A DNA stretch of 64,000 nt from NCBI GenBank assembly GCA_016235665.1, contig JACRJI010000016.1:310001-374000 (forward strand), given 5' to 3'. Origin of the DNA: a candidate division TA06 bacterium. Its GTDB lineage: Bacteria > Edwardsbacteria > AC1 > EtOH8. The position numbers and the translations under genes are program-made. Shown piece by piece: positions 16,299 through 24,411 of the stretch (position 1 is its first letter; each line of letters begins with the position of its first letter). The notes beneath the pieces are model-generated. The model was not told where the DNA came from. It ran no database searches and worked only from the letters and a program-made list of their open reading frames with translations.

Positions 16299-18428
16299 CT
16301 ACCGAAGGACTAACATCTTCCCGGTTACCGCCTGGCCATTGGCCTCCAACCGGACCAGGTACACCCCGCTGGAAACCCTGCGGCCACTGTCTTCCCGGCC
16401 GTCCCAGTTGATCTTATAGCTCCCAGCAGTTTTGTTCCCCCGAACCAGACCGCACACTTCCTGGCCCAACAGGTTGTAGACCTTTAAAGAAGCAGTGCCG
16501 CTTTGGGGAATAGAATATTCAATGGTGTTTCCGTAAACCCGTAACCGTAAATTTTGAATTCTGAATTCTGCATTCGTAATTTGTCCGTCCGTTACTCCCG
16601 CAGGCCCATAGCCCTGAAAGATCCGTAGACCATTGTTTTTATTTGCTAAAAAAATATATCCATCTTTTACGGCAATATTTATAGCATTATTGTCAGTTGT
16701 ATAAAAGCCTACTTCGACTGGTTTTATTGGGTCACTAATATCAATAATCCGTATAGAATTAATATCTGCTATATAAGCATATTTGCCCCAAACGGCTAAA
16801 GCTTCTGCATAACCAGGTGTATCACAAATAGAAATTTGTTTTGGGCTTGTTGGTTCGCTAATATCAATAATTCTAAGACCCGAATCACCCTCGGCCGTAA
16901 ATGCATAATTGCCTAACACCTCAACAGCTAATGTATAATCTAATGTTGAACAAAAACTCACTTCTACTGGGCTCGTTGGTTCACTTATGTCAATTATTCT
17001 AAGTCCTGCAGTACCATCCGCCAAATAAACATAGTTCCCCAAAAGATCAATATTCCATGCAGTGCCTGGTGTGTCAATATTACCAATTTCTATTGGATTT
17101 GATGGATCGATAATACTAATAATTCTAAGACCCGCAGTTTCATCGGCAACATATGCACAATTATTTGAACAAACAACATCCCATGCTCTGCCAGGGGTAT
17201 CATAACTACTTAACTCAGATGGCCGCATTGGATCAGCAATATTGATAATCCGAAGCCCACTATAATCGTTGGTTACAAATGCATAGCTACCCAAAACATT
17301 TAAACCATTAATATAATCAGGAGTAGCATAAAACCCTACTTCTGTTGGCAATTCAGGATTCGCAATATTTAAAACTCGTAAAATACGACTGTCTGATATA
17401 TAGGCATAATTACCATCAATTGTTATATTCCAGACATACTTGGGAGTTAAATACGAACAAACCTCCACTGGATTTGCAGGTACATTTACATTAATAATCC
17501 TTAAACCCCCATTACAATCAGCTAAATATACATTATCACTATCAACCACAATATCATTTGCAAAATCAGGAGCGATACAGGAACCAACTTCTTGCGGATT
17601 AGATGAATCACTGATATCAACTACTTTTAATCCACCATTCGCCACATATGCGTAATTTCCAGATATTTTTACACTTTCACATGCGCCAGCAGATAAATAA
17701 CATCTGCCTGTTTCATGAATATTATTTGGGATACTGACATCAGCTATTAATAAATTATTATAATCTGCTATGTATGCTAATTGTCCTGAAATTACAACAT
17801 CTCTGGCATCCATCGGTATATTATAATTACTAACAAACACTGGCGCTGATGGAATGCTAATATCAATCACTATAAGCCCATTTTCGTAACCATCGGCTAT
17901 ATAAGCATAATTCCCCGAAACATCAACACCCTTGGCATACCCCGTGGTATTATAATGGCCGACCTCTATTGGGTTTGCAGGATTGCTTATATCAACGATA
18001 CAAAGACCATATGTATTATCTGCAATATACGCATAGTCACCAGAAACAACTATGTCCTCAGCGTAACCTGGCGTATCATATTGCCCTATTTTCACTATAT
18101 TCGTTGGGTCACTGATTTCAAAAATATGTAGGCCAGAGCCACCGCACGCTAAATAAGCAAATACTCCATCAATAGTTATACCATGTATTTGCTCAAATAT
18201 ATTTTTTTCTGCTATTTTTAACGGTGTTGATGGATTCTCCACATTTAAAACCCACAAACCACTATCTGCCCCCATTATGGCATAATGCTTACCCCCAATA
18301 TTTACACGAGCTACTGCCCAACATGGACCATAATGCCAATAACCAACTGTCCTCACATTTAAACTATCCTGGGCCAGCGCCTGCCCGGCAAAACACAGTG
18401 CAGCCGCAAGAAACAACTTACTCTTCAT
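16299..18428 (-). CDS. Exported LVIVD-repeat beta-propeller protein with FlgD-like C-terminal domain
   Basis: A 709-residue exported protein. Signal peptide (MKSKLFLAAALCFAGQALA), then about fourteen repeats of roughly 42 residues of the LVIVD type (GLCIVDISNPANPIEVGHYN, GNYAYIADG), which build beta-propellers, then a FlgD-Ig/Por-type domain (SLKVYNLLGQEV ... SSGVYLVRLEANGQ ... KMLVLR). GGAG sits 8 nt before the ATG. The repeat part is clearly more AT-rich than its neighbours, while the C-terminal domain is GC-rich, suggesting the propeller was gained or expanded separately. At the junction a 7-nt unit repeated three times (16554-16575) encodes NAEFRIQN. Likely surface-attached; ligand unknown. 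Confidence 0.85.
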   Translation of the reverse strand: MKSKLFLAAALCFAGQALAQDSLNVRTVGYWHYGPCWAVARVNIGGKHYAIMGADSGLWVLNVENPSTPLKIAEKNIFEQIHGITIDGVFAYLACGGSGLHIFEISDPTNIVKIGQYDTPGYAEDIVVSGDYAYIADNTYGLCIVDISNPANPIEVGHYNTTGYAKGVDVSGNYAYIADGYENGLIVIDISIPSAPVFVSNYNIPMDARDVVISGQLAYIADYNNLLIADVSIPNNIHETGRCYLSAGACESVKISGNYAYVANGGLKVVDISDSSNPQEVGSCIAPDFANDIVVDSDNVYLADCNGGLRIINVNVPANPVEVCSYLTPKYVWNITIDGNYAYISDSRILRVLNIANPELPTEVGFYATPDYINGLNVLGSYAFVTNDYSGLRIINIADPMRPSELSSYDTPGRAWDVVCSNNCAYVADETAGLRIISIIDPSNPIEIGNIDTPGTAWNIDLLGNYVYLADGTAGLRIIDISEPTSPVEVSFCSTLDYTLAVEVLGNYAFTAEGDSGLRIIDISEPTSPKQISICDTPGYAEALAVWGKYAYIADINSIRIIDISDPIKPVEVGFYTTDNNAINIAVKDGYIFLANKNNGLRIFQGYGPAGVTDGQITNAEFRIQNLRLRVYGNTIEYSIPQSGTASLKVYNLLGQEVCGLVRGNKTAGSYKINWDGREDSGRRVSSGVYLVRLEANGQAVTGKMLVLR
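16554..16575 (-). repeat. In-frame 7-nt tandem repeat in the LVIVD-repeat gene
   Basis: On the minus strand GAATGCA, GAATTCA, GAATTCA follow one another and keep the frame (21 nt, 7 codons). It lies exactly between the propeller and the C-terminal sorting-like domain. Confidence 0.6.
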
Positions 18429-18454
18429 GCCCGCATCTCCGCTATTTACAGTTG

Positions 18455-18500
18455 GAAACTGCTTGAACTGTTTGAAACAGTTTCAAACGGTTCAAACGTT
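18455..18500. repeat. GTTTGAAAC-type palindromic repeat abutting gcvPB
   Basis: Contains the palindrome 18470-18488 (arms GTTTGAAAC and GTTTCAAAC around one A) and further GTTCAAACGTTT-like units, ending at the gcvPB stop codon (18501). The same units occur inside gcvPB at 19046-19086. Confidence 0.7.
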
Positions 18501-19994
18501 TTATTGACACTCCCCGCGGTAGCACAGCTTCTGGTCCTTGGCCGCCTTGGCATCATCCAGCCGCCCGATGGGCGTGTTGTTAGGCGCGCTCTTAACCAGC
18601 TCCGGAGTCTTCTCTATCTCTTCGGCGATCTTCTTCATGGCCGTGATGAACTCGTCCAGCGTCTCCTGGCTCTCGGTCTCGGTGGGCTCGATCATGATGG
18701 CCTCGGGCACGATCAGCGGGAAGTAGACGGTGGGCGCGTGGTAGCCGTAGTCCAGCAGGCGCTTGGCGATGTCCAGGGTCTTGATCCCCTTGTCACGGAA
18801 CTTGAGGCCGGAGAACACGCACTCGTGCTTGCAGTGGGCCTTGAAGGGCAGGTCGTATATTCCCTCCAGCGACCGCATGATGTAATTGGCGTTGATGATG
18901 GCGTTCTCCGAGACCCGGCGCAGGCCTTTTGCCCCCAGCATCCGGATGTAGGCGTAAGCCTTGACCATCACCCCAAAATTGCCGAAGAAGCTGTGGACCT
19001 TGCCGATGCTGTCCGGCCGGTCATAGTCGAGATAATACTCGACCTGTTTCAAATTGTTTGAAACGTTCGAACTGTTTGAAACGTTCCGCGTGGCAATAGT
19101 TGGAAGAGGCAGGAACGGCTCCAGCGCCTTGGTGCAGGCCACTCCGCCGCCTCCCGGCCCGCCGCCGCCGTGGGGGGTGGCGAAGGTCTTGTGGAGATTG
19201 AAGTGCATGGCGTCGATCCCGAAATCCCCGGGACGGACGATGCCCATCATGGCGTTGAGGTTGGCCCCGTCCATGAACACCAGCCCGCCGATGTCGTGCA
19301 CCATCTTGGTGATCTGGACGATGTTCTTTTCAAACAGCCCCACGGTGTTGGGGTTGGTCAGCATCAGGCCGGCCACTTCGTCGTCTAAGTGAGCTTTAAG
19401 ATCTTCGGGATCCACCAACCCGTCGGCATTGGATTTTATGGTGATGGCCTGGTAACCGGAAAGGGTGGTGGTGGCCGGGTTGGTGCCGTGGGCCGAATCG
19501 GGGACCAGTATCTTGCTGCGGACCCTGCCCTTCTTAAGATGGTAGGCCCGGATCATCATGATGGCGGTGTATTCGCCGTGGGCCCCGGCCACCGGCTGCA
19601 GGGTGACGGCGTCCAGGCCGGAGATCTGGCAGAGCGAGTCGCCCAGTTCCTTCATCAGCCGCAGGCCGCCCTGCAGGTCAGTCGGGTCCTGGAGCGGGTG
19701 GGTCCCGGTGAAGCCCGGCAGGCGGGACAGATCCTCGTTGACCTTGGGATTGTACTTCATGGTACAGGACCCCAGCGGGTAAAAGCCCTTGTCCACGTGA
19801 TGGTTCAACGTGGACAGCCGGACGAAGTGCCGGAAGGCGTCGATCTCCGCCACCTGGGGCAGTCCGGGTTCCTGGGCCCGCAGAAGATTTTTGGGGATCA
19901 GGGTGTCGGTGGGTTTCTCCGGCACGTCGCACTGGGGCAAAGCGTGGCCCTGCCGGCCGGCTGAAGACAGTTCAAAGATTGTTTTTTCTAACAT
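18501..19994 (-). CDS. gcvPB: Glycine dehydrogenase (decarboxylating), subunit 2
   Basis: A 497-residue PLP enzyme subunit of the glycine cleavage system P-protein: with GcvPA it decarboxylates glycine and passes the aminomethyl group to lipoylated GcvH. The PLP lysine lies in NLHKTFATPHGGGGPGGGGV; other conserved parts are GSCTMKYNPK, GAHGEYTAIMMIRAYH, DSAHGTNPATT and the DGANLNAMMG region. Length is near the usual 480-490. About residues 302-317 (RNVSNSSNVSNNLKQ) do not belong to the normal family sequence and are encoded by an in-frame palindromic repeat, placed in a surface loop before YYLDYDRP. GcvPA, GcvH and GcvT are not in the window. Ribosome site weak. Confidence 0.93.
   Translation of the reverse strand: MLEKTIFELSSAGRQGHALPQCDVPEKPTDTLIPKNLLRAQEPGLPQVAEIDAFRHFVRLSTLNHHVDKGFYPLGSCTMKYNPKVNEDLSRLPGFTGTHPLQDPTDLQGGLRLMKELGDSLCQISGLDAVTLQPVAGAHGEYTAIMMIRAYHLKKGRVRSKILVPDSAHGTNPATTTLSGYQAITIKSNADGLVDPEDLKAHLDDEVAGLMLTNPNTVGLFEKNIVQITKMVHDIGGLVFMDGANLNAMMGIVRPGDFGIDAMHFNLHKTFATPHGGGGPGGGGVACTKALEPFLPLPTIATRNVSNSSNVSNNLKQVEYYLDYDRPDSIGKVHSFFGNFGVMVKAYAYIRMLGAKGLRRVSENAIINANYIMRSLEGIYDLPFKAHCKHECVFSGLKFRDKGIKTLDIAKRLLDYGYHAPTVYFPLIVPEAIMIEPTETESQETLDEFITAMKKIAEEIEKTPELVKSAPNNTPIGRLDDAKAAKDQKLCYRGECQ
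19045..19089. repeat. In-frame palindromic repeat inside gcvPB
   Basis: Contains two copies of GTTTGAAACGTTC (19056-19068 and 19074-19086), the palindrome GTTCGAAC between them, and an inverted GTTTCAAA at 19046-19053. The block is a multiple of three and keeps the gcvPB frame. The same sequence type lies at 18455-18500, just past the gene's end. Confidence 0.8.
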
Positions 19995-20520
19995 TGGCCG
20001 CCATCTATATGTTAAAGTTATTTAGTGATCATTTTGCCACAAAAACAGGTCCTTAGCCTGCCGAAGGAACACAGAAAGTTCAAAAACAACAGGACTTTCT
20101 GTACGGTCACCCCATACTTTATGGTTTCTGTGCTTTCTGTGGCCAATCCCGGGGAAAGGCAATCCAAAACAACAGATTAGGATACCATTAAAGGGCCCCT
20201 AAAGTCAAGCAAAAAAAGCAATTTGCGCCCCTTTCGCAGCAGGCGCTGATCTTATGTTTTTCCCTGGCAGTGGAAAATATTTCTCTTTCATTTTGTCTGA
20301 CTCATACTAAAGGCCGCTCTCCCTTGTTCGGAACTTTTGGGGCTTTTCCGGTCTGTTCTTTATCTTCCGTGGTTGGTTTTTAGACGGTGGGCTGGCCGCC
20401 CCTTGGTTGATTTTACTTGACTTTTAGCCTTAATATGTTGTATTATGATATGTTTATCCCTGAAACAATCAACCTTTTAACAATAAAATTCAATAAGCCC
20501 ACGAAGGAAGAAGAGGAGTA
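19995..20520. other. Divergent intergenic region between gcvPB and rpmH
   Basis: About 525 bp between divergently transcribed genes. A loose inverted repeat (ACAGAAAGT at 20071-20079 with ACTTTCTGT near 20093-20101) and nearby CTGTGCTTTCTGTGG form a repeat-like block close to gcvPB; the CCTGCCGAAGG at 20057-20067 resembles a common dispersed repeat. The rpmH promoter is at 20417-20446. I found no TTATCCACA-type DnaA boxes and no glycine riboswitch motif. Confidence 0.5.
20417..20446 (+). promoter_or_regulatory. Predicted promoter of the rpmH operon
   Basis: TTGACT (20417-20422), 18-nt spacer, TATTAT (20441-20446). Both boxes match five of six consensus bases, and the site lies 75 nt before rpmH. 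Confidence 0.6.
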
Positions 20521-20676
20521 ATGAAGAGGACCTATCAGCCCAGCCGGGTCAAACGCGCCCGCACCCACGGATTCCGCAAACGGATGTCCACCGCCGACGG
20601 CCGCAAAGTGCTGGCCCGCCGCAGAGCCAAAGGCCGCAAGAAGCTGACCGTGGCCGACGAGCGCCATTTGATCTAA
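20521..20676 (+). CDS. rpmH: 50S ribosomal protein L34
   Basis: A 51-residue very basic protein of the large ribosomal subunit, beginning [20 protein letters not shown] and containing the family core [26 protein letters not shown] stands a few nt before the ATG. It opens the conserved plus-strand order rpmH-rnpA-yidD-yidC-jag; 27 nt separate it from rnpA. The length is slightly above the usual 44-46 because of a short C-terminal extension (TVADERHLI). Confidence 0.96.
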   Translation: MKRTYQPSRVKRARTHGFRKRMSTADGRKVLARRRAKGRKKLTVADERHLI

Positions 20677-20703
20677 CGGCCTGAAGGTTCGGACCCTAAG
20701 GCG

Positions 20704-21093
20704 GTGAGTGAATTGGATAAGATCAGACAGACTTTTAAAAAAGAGGAACGGCTGAAATCCGAAGGCGATATCTCCGGGCTTTTTGAGCACGGCTTGCGGG
20801 TCCGCCATCAGGGATTGAATCTGATCTACCGGCCAGCTCCCGAAAGGACGGGATGCCGGGCCGGCTTTGCCACCAAGCGCCAGCAGGGCTTCGGATCGGT
20901 GGAACGCAATCTTAACAAGCGCCGGATGCGCGAAGCTTACCGCCGGACCAAGCACCTGATAAAACCGGGATTTGATCTGTTCCTGGTGGCCCAGCGGCCC
21001 CTGACCTATGCCCAGATAGAATCGTGCCTGCCCCAGCTTTTGGAAAAAGCCGGGCTTTTAAGGGTGCCAGCCGGCCCGGACCAGCCATGCTGA
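20704..21093 (+). CDS. rnpA: Ribonuclease P protein component
   Basis: A 129-residue basic protein that binds the RNase P RNA (encoded at 46.2-46.7 kb in this window) and matures tRNA 5' ends. Conserved features: TFKKEERLKSEGDISGLFEH near the N-terminus, GFATKRQQGFGSVERN in the middle and the basic helix NLNKRRMREAYRRTK, a variant of the RNR motif. Start is GTG in a GCGGTGAGTG context. Its stop overlaps the yidD start (ATGCTGA), so translation is coupled. Confidence 0.92.
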   Translation: MSELDKIRQTFKKEERLKSEGDISGLFEHGLRVRHQGLNLIYRPAPERTGCRAGFATKRQQGFGSVERNLNKRRMREAYRRTKHLIKPGFDLFLVAQRPLTYAQIESCLPQLLEKAGLLRVPAGPDQPC

Positions 21094-21335
21094 ACCGGGC
21101 GCTGACCAAGGCGGTCCTGTTTTTCATCCGGGCCTATCAGCTGACCCTGGGCGCCGTTCTTCCCAAATCGTGCCGCTTTCACCCGACCTGCTCGCAGTAT
21201 GCCCTGGAGGCGGTGACCATTCACGGGCCGGGCCAGGGAACGCTTCTGGCTGTAAAAAGGATACTGCGCTGCCACCCCTTCAATCCCGGAGGGTACGACC
21301 CGGTGCCAGACTGCCCCAAAGTTAAAAGACCTTAA
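21087..21335 (+). CDS. yidD: Membrane protein insertion efficiency factor YidD
   Basis: An 82-residue protein of the YidD family, thought to help YidC-dependent membrane insertion. The start is the ATG overlapping the rnpA stop (MLNRALTKAVLFFIRAYQLT); an upstream frame extension is not conserved-looking. The signature CRFHPTCSQYALEAVTIHGP and CHPFNPGGYDPVP are intact. It lies between rnpA and yidC as in most bacteria. Confidence 0.93.
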   Translation: MLNRALTKAVLFFIRAYQLTLGAVLPKSCRFHPTCSQYALEAVTIHGPGQGTLLAVKRILRCHPFNPGGYDPVPDCPKVKRP

Positions 21336-21447
21336 CGAAATCAACCACGGAACCACGGAAAACTTGAAAGCTTTAAATGTTATTTCAGTGTTTTCCTTTT
21401 GGCTTCAGTGTTTCAGTGGTAAAAGATTAGGGAATGTAGAAAGTTAT

Positions 21448-23076
21448 ATGGATTCCAATAAAAGGTTATTGCTGGCCATCATCCTGATCCTGGCGGTGTT
21501 CCTGGGTTTCCAGTTCCTGATGCCCAAACCGGCCCCCCAGCCTGCTGTCCAGCAGACTGCTCCGGCCGCCTCAGAACCGGCAGACGTTCAGGCCGTTATG
21601 GCCCAGCCCGCGGCCGCTCCGGCCAAAAGCCCCAAACTAAAGACCCCCGGACTGCCCGTCACCCAAAAGATCCTTAAGGGAAAAGGCTTTGAAGCCGTGC
21701 TGACCAGCCAGGGAGCCGCCCTGTCCGGTTACCGGCTTTTGGATTATATGGGACCCGGCGGCCAGCCGGTGCAGCTGATCCCCGACAGCGGCCGGGCCCT
21801 GACTATGAACCTGTCCGTGGCCGGGCAGCCGGTTGACCTTTCGGAAGTGGTGTTCGAGACGGGCCAGGAATTCGACGGCAGCATCACCTATCAGGCCAGG
21901 CTGGCCGATGGAGTGGTGATCCAAAAGACCTATGGGTTGCTGGAGAACGCCCCCGGCCTCAGCCTGAAGATCAAGATCACCGCCCCTGAAAATGTTTACT
22001 TAAGTTCCAAATATAACCTGGCCTGGAACTGCGGACTGAACACCACCGAAAAGAACAAGGACCTGGACCATAGGGAATTCGCCGCCTTAAGCCTGCTGGG
22101 CAAGGACCTGGTATCGGATAATCTGACCAAGCTGGCCAAGAACAAGGAACTGCCGGCCATCGAAGGCGACATCGCCTACTGCGGGGTGCGCACCAAGTAT
22201 TTCGTGGCCGCCCTGGTCCCCAAAAGCAGAAAAGGCGCCTCGGTCCAGCAGGGACTAAAGGGCCAGGACCGCCTGACCACCTCGCTGGGCCTGCCCCTTA
22301 CCGCCGATACCGGGGACGAGATCACGGTCTACCTGGGCCCCATCGACCACGGCATGCTGGCCAAGGTGGACCCGTCGCTGGACAAGATCGCTGACACCGG
22401 CTGGAAGTGGATCCAGCCAATATCCCGGGGCATCCTTTGGTTCCTTCGCTCCCTGCATAATTTCATACCCAACTACGGGGTGGTGATCATCATCTTCTCG
22501 GTGCTGATGAAACTGGTCTTCTTTCCCCTGACCTACACCGGCATGAAATCCATGAAGAAGATGCAGCACCTTCAGCCCCATCTTAAAAAGGTCCAGGACC
22601 AGCACAAGAACGACCCCGGCAAGCTGAACCAGGAGACCATGGCCCTTTACAAGAAGCACGGGGTCAACCCCTTCTCCGGCTGCATTCCCCTGGTGCTGCA
22701 GATGCCGGTGTTCTTTGCCCTGTACAGCGTGCTGATCAACACCATCGAACTGCGCCAGGCCCCCTTTGTGCTGTGGATCACCGACCTGAGCCTGCCCGAC
22801 AGCATCGTCAGTTTCGGCGGTAAACTGCCCATGGTGGGCTGGGAATCGCTGAGCCTGCTGCCCATACTGATGGGGGTGGCCATATTCTTCCAGCAGAAGA
22901 TGACCACGGTGGACCCCAAGCAGAAGATGATGGTCTACATGATGCCGGTGTTCATGGTGTTCATCTTCATGAGCCTGCCGGCCGGCCTGAACCTTTACTG
23001 GCTGATCAACAACATCCTGTCCATCGGCGAGCAGTACCTGATCCAGATCAGGACCCAGCCCCCGGCCGAAGCCTGA
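21448..23076 (+). CDS. yidC: Membrane protein insertase YidC/Oxa1
   Basis: A 542-residue inner-membrane insertase. Start chosen at MDSNKRLLLAIILILAVFLG, the typical first membrane helix; the frame is open for 28 codons upstream. Order: helix 1 (7-25), Ala/Pro linker, large periplasmic domain (about 65-330), then the conserved Oxa1 part with the cytoplasmic hairpin (KSMKKMQHLQPHLKKVQDQH) and NPFSGCIPLVLQMPVFFALY. The big periplasmic domain is the Gram-negative form, which supports a diderm. The gap to yidD holds a CCACGGAACCACGGAAAAC-type repeat. Confidence 0.95.
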   Translation: MDSNKRLLLAIILILAVFLGFQFLMPKPAPQPAVQQTAPAASEPADVQAVMAQPAAAPAKSPKLKTPGLPVTQKILKGKGFEAVLTSQGAALSGYRLLDYMGPGGQPVQLIPDSGRALTMNLSVAGQPVDLSEVVFETGQEFDGSITYQARLADGVVIQKTYGLLENAPGLSLKIKITAPENVYLSSKYNLAWNCGLNTTEKNKDLDHREFAALSLLGKDLVSDNLTKLAKNKELPAIEGDIAYCGVRTKYFVAALVPKSRKGASVQQGLKGQDRLTTSLGLPLTADTGDEITVYLGPIDHGMLAKVDPSLDKIADTGWKWIQPISRGILWFLRSLHNFIPNYGVVIIIFSVLMKLVFFPLTYTGMKSMKKMQHLQPHLKKVQDQHKNDPGKLNQETMALYKKHGVNPFSGCIPLVLQMPVFFALYSVLINTIELRQAPFVLWITDLSLPDSIVSFGGKLPMVGWESLSLLPILMGVAIFFQQKMTTVDPKQKMMVYMMPVFMVFIFMSLPAGLNLYWLINNILSIGEQYLIQIRTQPPAEA

Positions 23077-23187
23077 AAATGACCAACCCACGAAAAAGCA
23101 CTGAATATTCGAAAAGTTGTTTCGTGTCTTTAGTGGGGAACTTGCGGTAAAATTTTAAGCGACAACCAAACATCGGATGAGATCAAA

Positions 23188-24237
23188 ATGAGCCTAATCA
23201 TCGAAAAAGAGGGAAAGACGGTAGAGCAGGCCCTGGAAAAAGGCCTGCTGGAACTGGGAGTGCGCCGCGAAGACACCGAAGTGGAGATCGTCTCGCTTGG
23301 CTCCTCCGGATTCCTGGGGATCTTCGGAGCCAAACCGGCCAAGATCCGCATCAAACTGATGCCCCGGCCCAAGGTCAAGAACATGGTGGAAACCCTGTTG
23401 GAAAAGATGGGCATGCCCGGCGAAGTAAAGAGCTTTAGGGAAGAGGGCAATCTGCTGATCGCCAGTATTGACTGCCCCACCGGCGACAAATATCTGAAAG
23501 CCAACCGGGGCGCGGCCATTGAGGCCATGGATTACCTGATCAACAAGATATTCCGGGAATCGGAGTACGACATCCGGCTGGACATCGGCGGTTTCCTGGA
23601 ATCGCAGAACGACGACCTTAAGACCCGGGCCCTGGAACTGGCCGAAAAAGTGAAGCAGAGCGGCAAAGAATACGAGATGGAGCCGATGCCGCCCCACAAG
23701 CGCAAGCTGGTGCACCAGGCCCTGGAGAAACACGCCGATGTCAAGACACTGGCGGTGGGCAACGGAGACCGGCGCCGGGTGATCATCTCCCTTAAGGGCG
23801 CCCCCGGAGTACCGGCAACCACCAGACGGCCGGACCGCAACGACCGCCGCCCGGCAGATCAGCAACGCGGACCGCGCCGCGACGGACCAAGGCCCGGCGG
23901 CAAACCTGCGGCCCAGGCTCCGGCCAGACCGGCCCCACGGCCCGCTCCCAAACCAGCCGCCCCGATGGCCCCCAAGCCCGCCCCCAAACCTGCTCCGGCA
24001 GCTCCCAAACCGGCGGCGCCGATGGCTCCCAAACCGGCCTCCCCCAGACCAGCCGCTCCGATGGCCCCCAAGCAGTCCCCGGCCGAAAGGAATTTCCAGG
24101 ACCGCAGCCGCAGGCCGGCTCCCAAGACTCTTCCACCCCGCCCGGCATCGGAGACCAGGCCCGAAGCAACCAGACCTCAAGCCCCGGTGGATATGTCCTC
24201 CTTCGCCCCCCGGTCCAAGAAAAGAAATACCAGGTAA
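23188..24237 (+). CDS. jag: Jag/KhpB RNA-binding protein with long Pro/Ala/Lys-rich tail
   Basis: A 349-residue protein following yidC, as usual. N-terminal Jag domain (1-52, VEQALEKGLLELGV ... SSGFLGIFGAKPAKI), KH domain (about 60-140) and R3H domain (about 145-205, RALELAEKVKQSGKEYEMEP, MPPHKRKLVHQALEKH). The last 140 residues are an unusual low-complexity tail of repeated PAAPMAPKPAPKP-type units and Arg-rich stretches, likely disordered and RNA- or membrane-interacting. The R3H motif HKRKLVHQAL is intact. A rho-independent terminator follows 20 nt after the stop and ends the operon. Confidence 0.92.
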   Translation: MSLIIEKEGKTVEQALEKGLLELGVRREDTEVEIVSLGSSGFLGIFGAKPAKIRIKLMPRPKVKNMVETLLEKMGMPGEVKSFREEGNLLIASIDCPTGDKYLKANRGAAIEAMDYLINKIFRESEYDIRLDIGGFLESQNDDLKTRALELAEKVKQSGKEYEMEPMPPHKRKLVHQALEKHADVKTLAVGNGDRRRVIISLKGAPGVPATTRRPDRNDRRPADQQRGPRRDGPRPGGKPAAQAPARPAPRPAPKPAAPMAPKPAPKPAPAAPKPAAPMAPKPASPRPAAPMAPKQSPAERNFQDRSRRPAPKTLPPRPASETRPEATRPQAPVDMSSFAPRSKKRNTR

Positions 24238-24256
24238 TGTCAGAATCTTTTAAAAT

Positions 24257-24289
24257 AAAAAGGCTCTCTAAAACTGGGAGAGCCTTTTT
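24257..24289 (+). terminator. Rho-independent terminator after jag
   Basis: Arms AAAAAGGCTCTC (24257-24268) and GAGAGCCTTTTT (24278-24289) pair perfectly around a 9-nt loop, and the second arm ends in a T-run. It closes the rpmH-rnpA-yidD-yidC-jag operon. Confidence 0.9.
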
Positions 24290-24343
24290 ATTTTGCCTTG
24301 ATTTTAGCTGTTTTTTGTAGTATTCTTTTGTTTTATATTGAAA

Positions 24344-24361
24344 CCGGTTCAGCTGAGCCGG
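24344..24361. promoter_or_regulatory. Dyad upstream of the response regulator gene
   Basis: CCGGTTCAGCTGAGCCGG is an 18-nt palindrome with one G-T deviation, lying about 50 nt before the response regulator start. It could be an operator; no other copy seen in the window. Confidence 0.3.
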
Positions 24362-24411
24362 ACTGGGGCCCGCTAATGAAAAGTCTATAATGATAATACA
24401 AGGCGTCCTTA

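Noticed and set aside
19995-20520. Replication origin next to rpmH
   Set aside because: No DnaA boxes, AT-rich unwinding cluster or dnaA gene seen.
23194-24180. Long minus-strand frame opposite jag
   Set aside because: Gly/Arg-rich product arises from the Pro/Ala-rich repeat tail read on the other strand; no domain.
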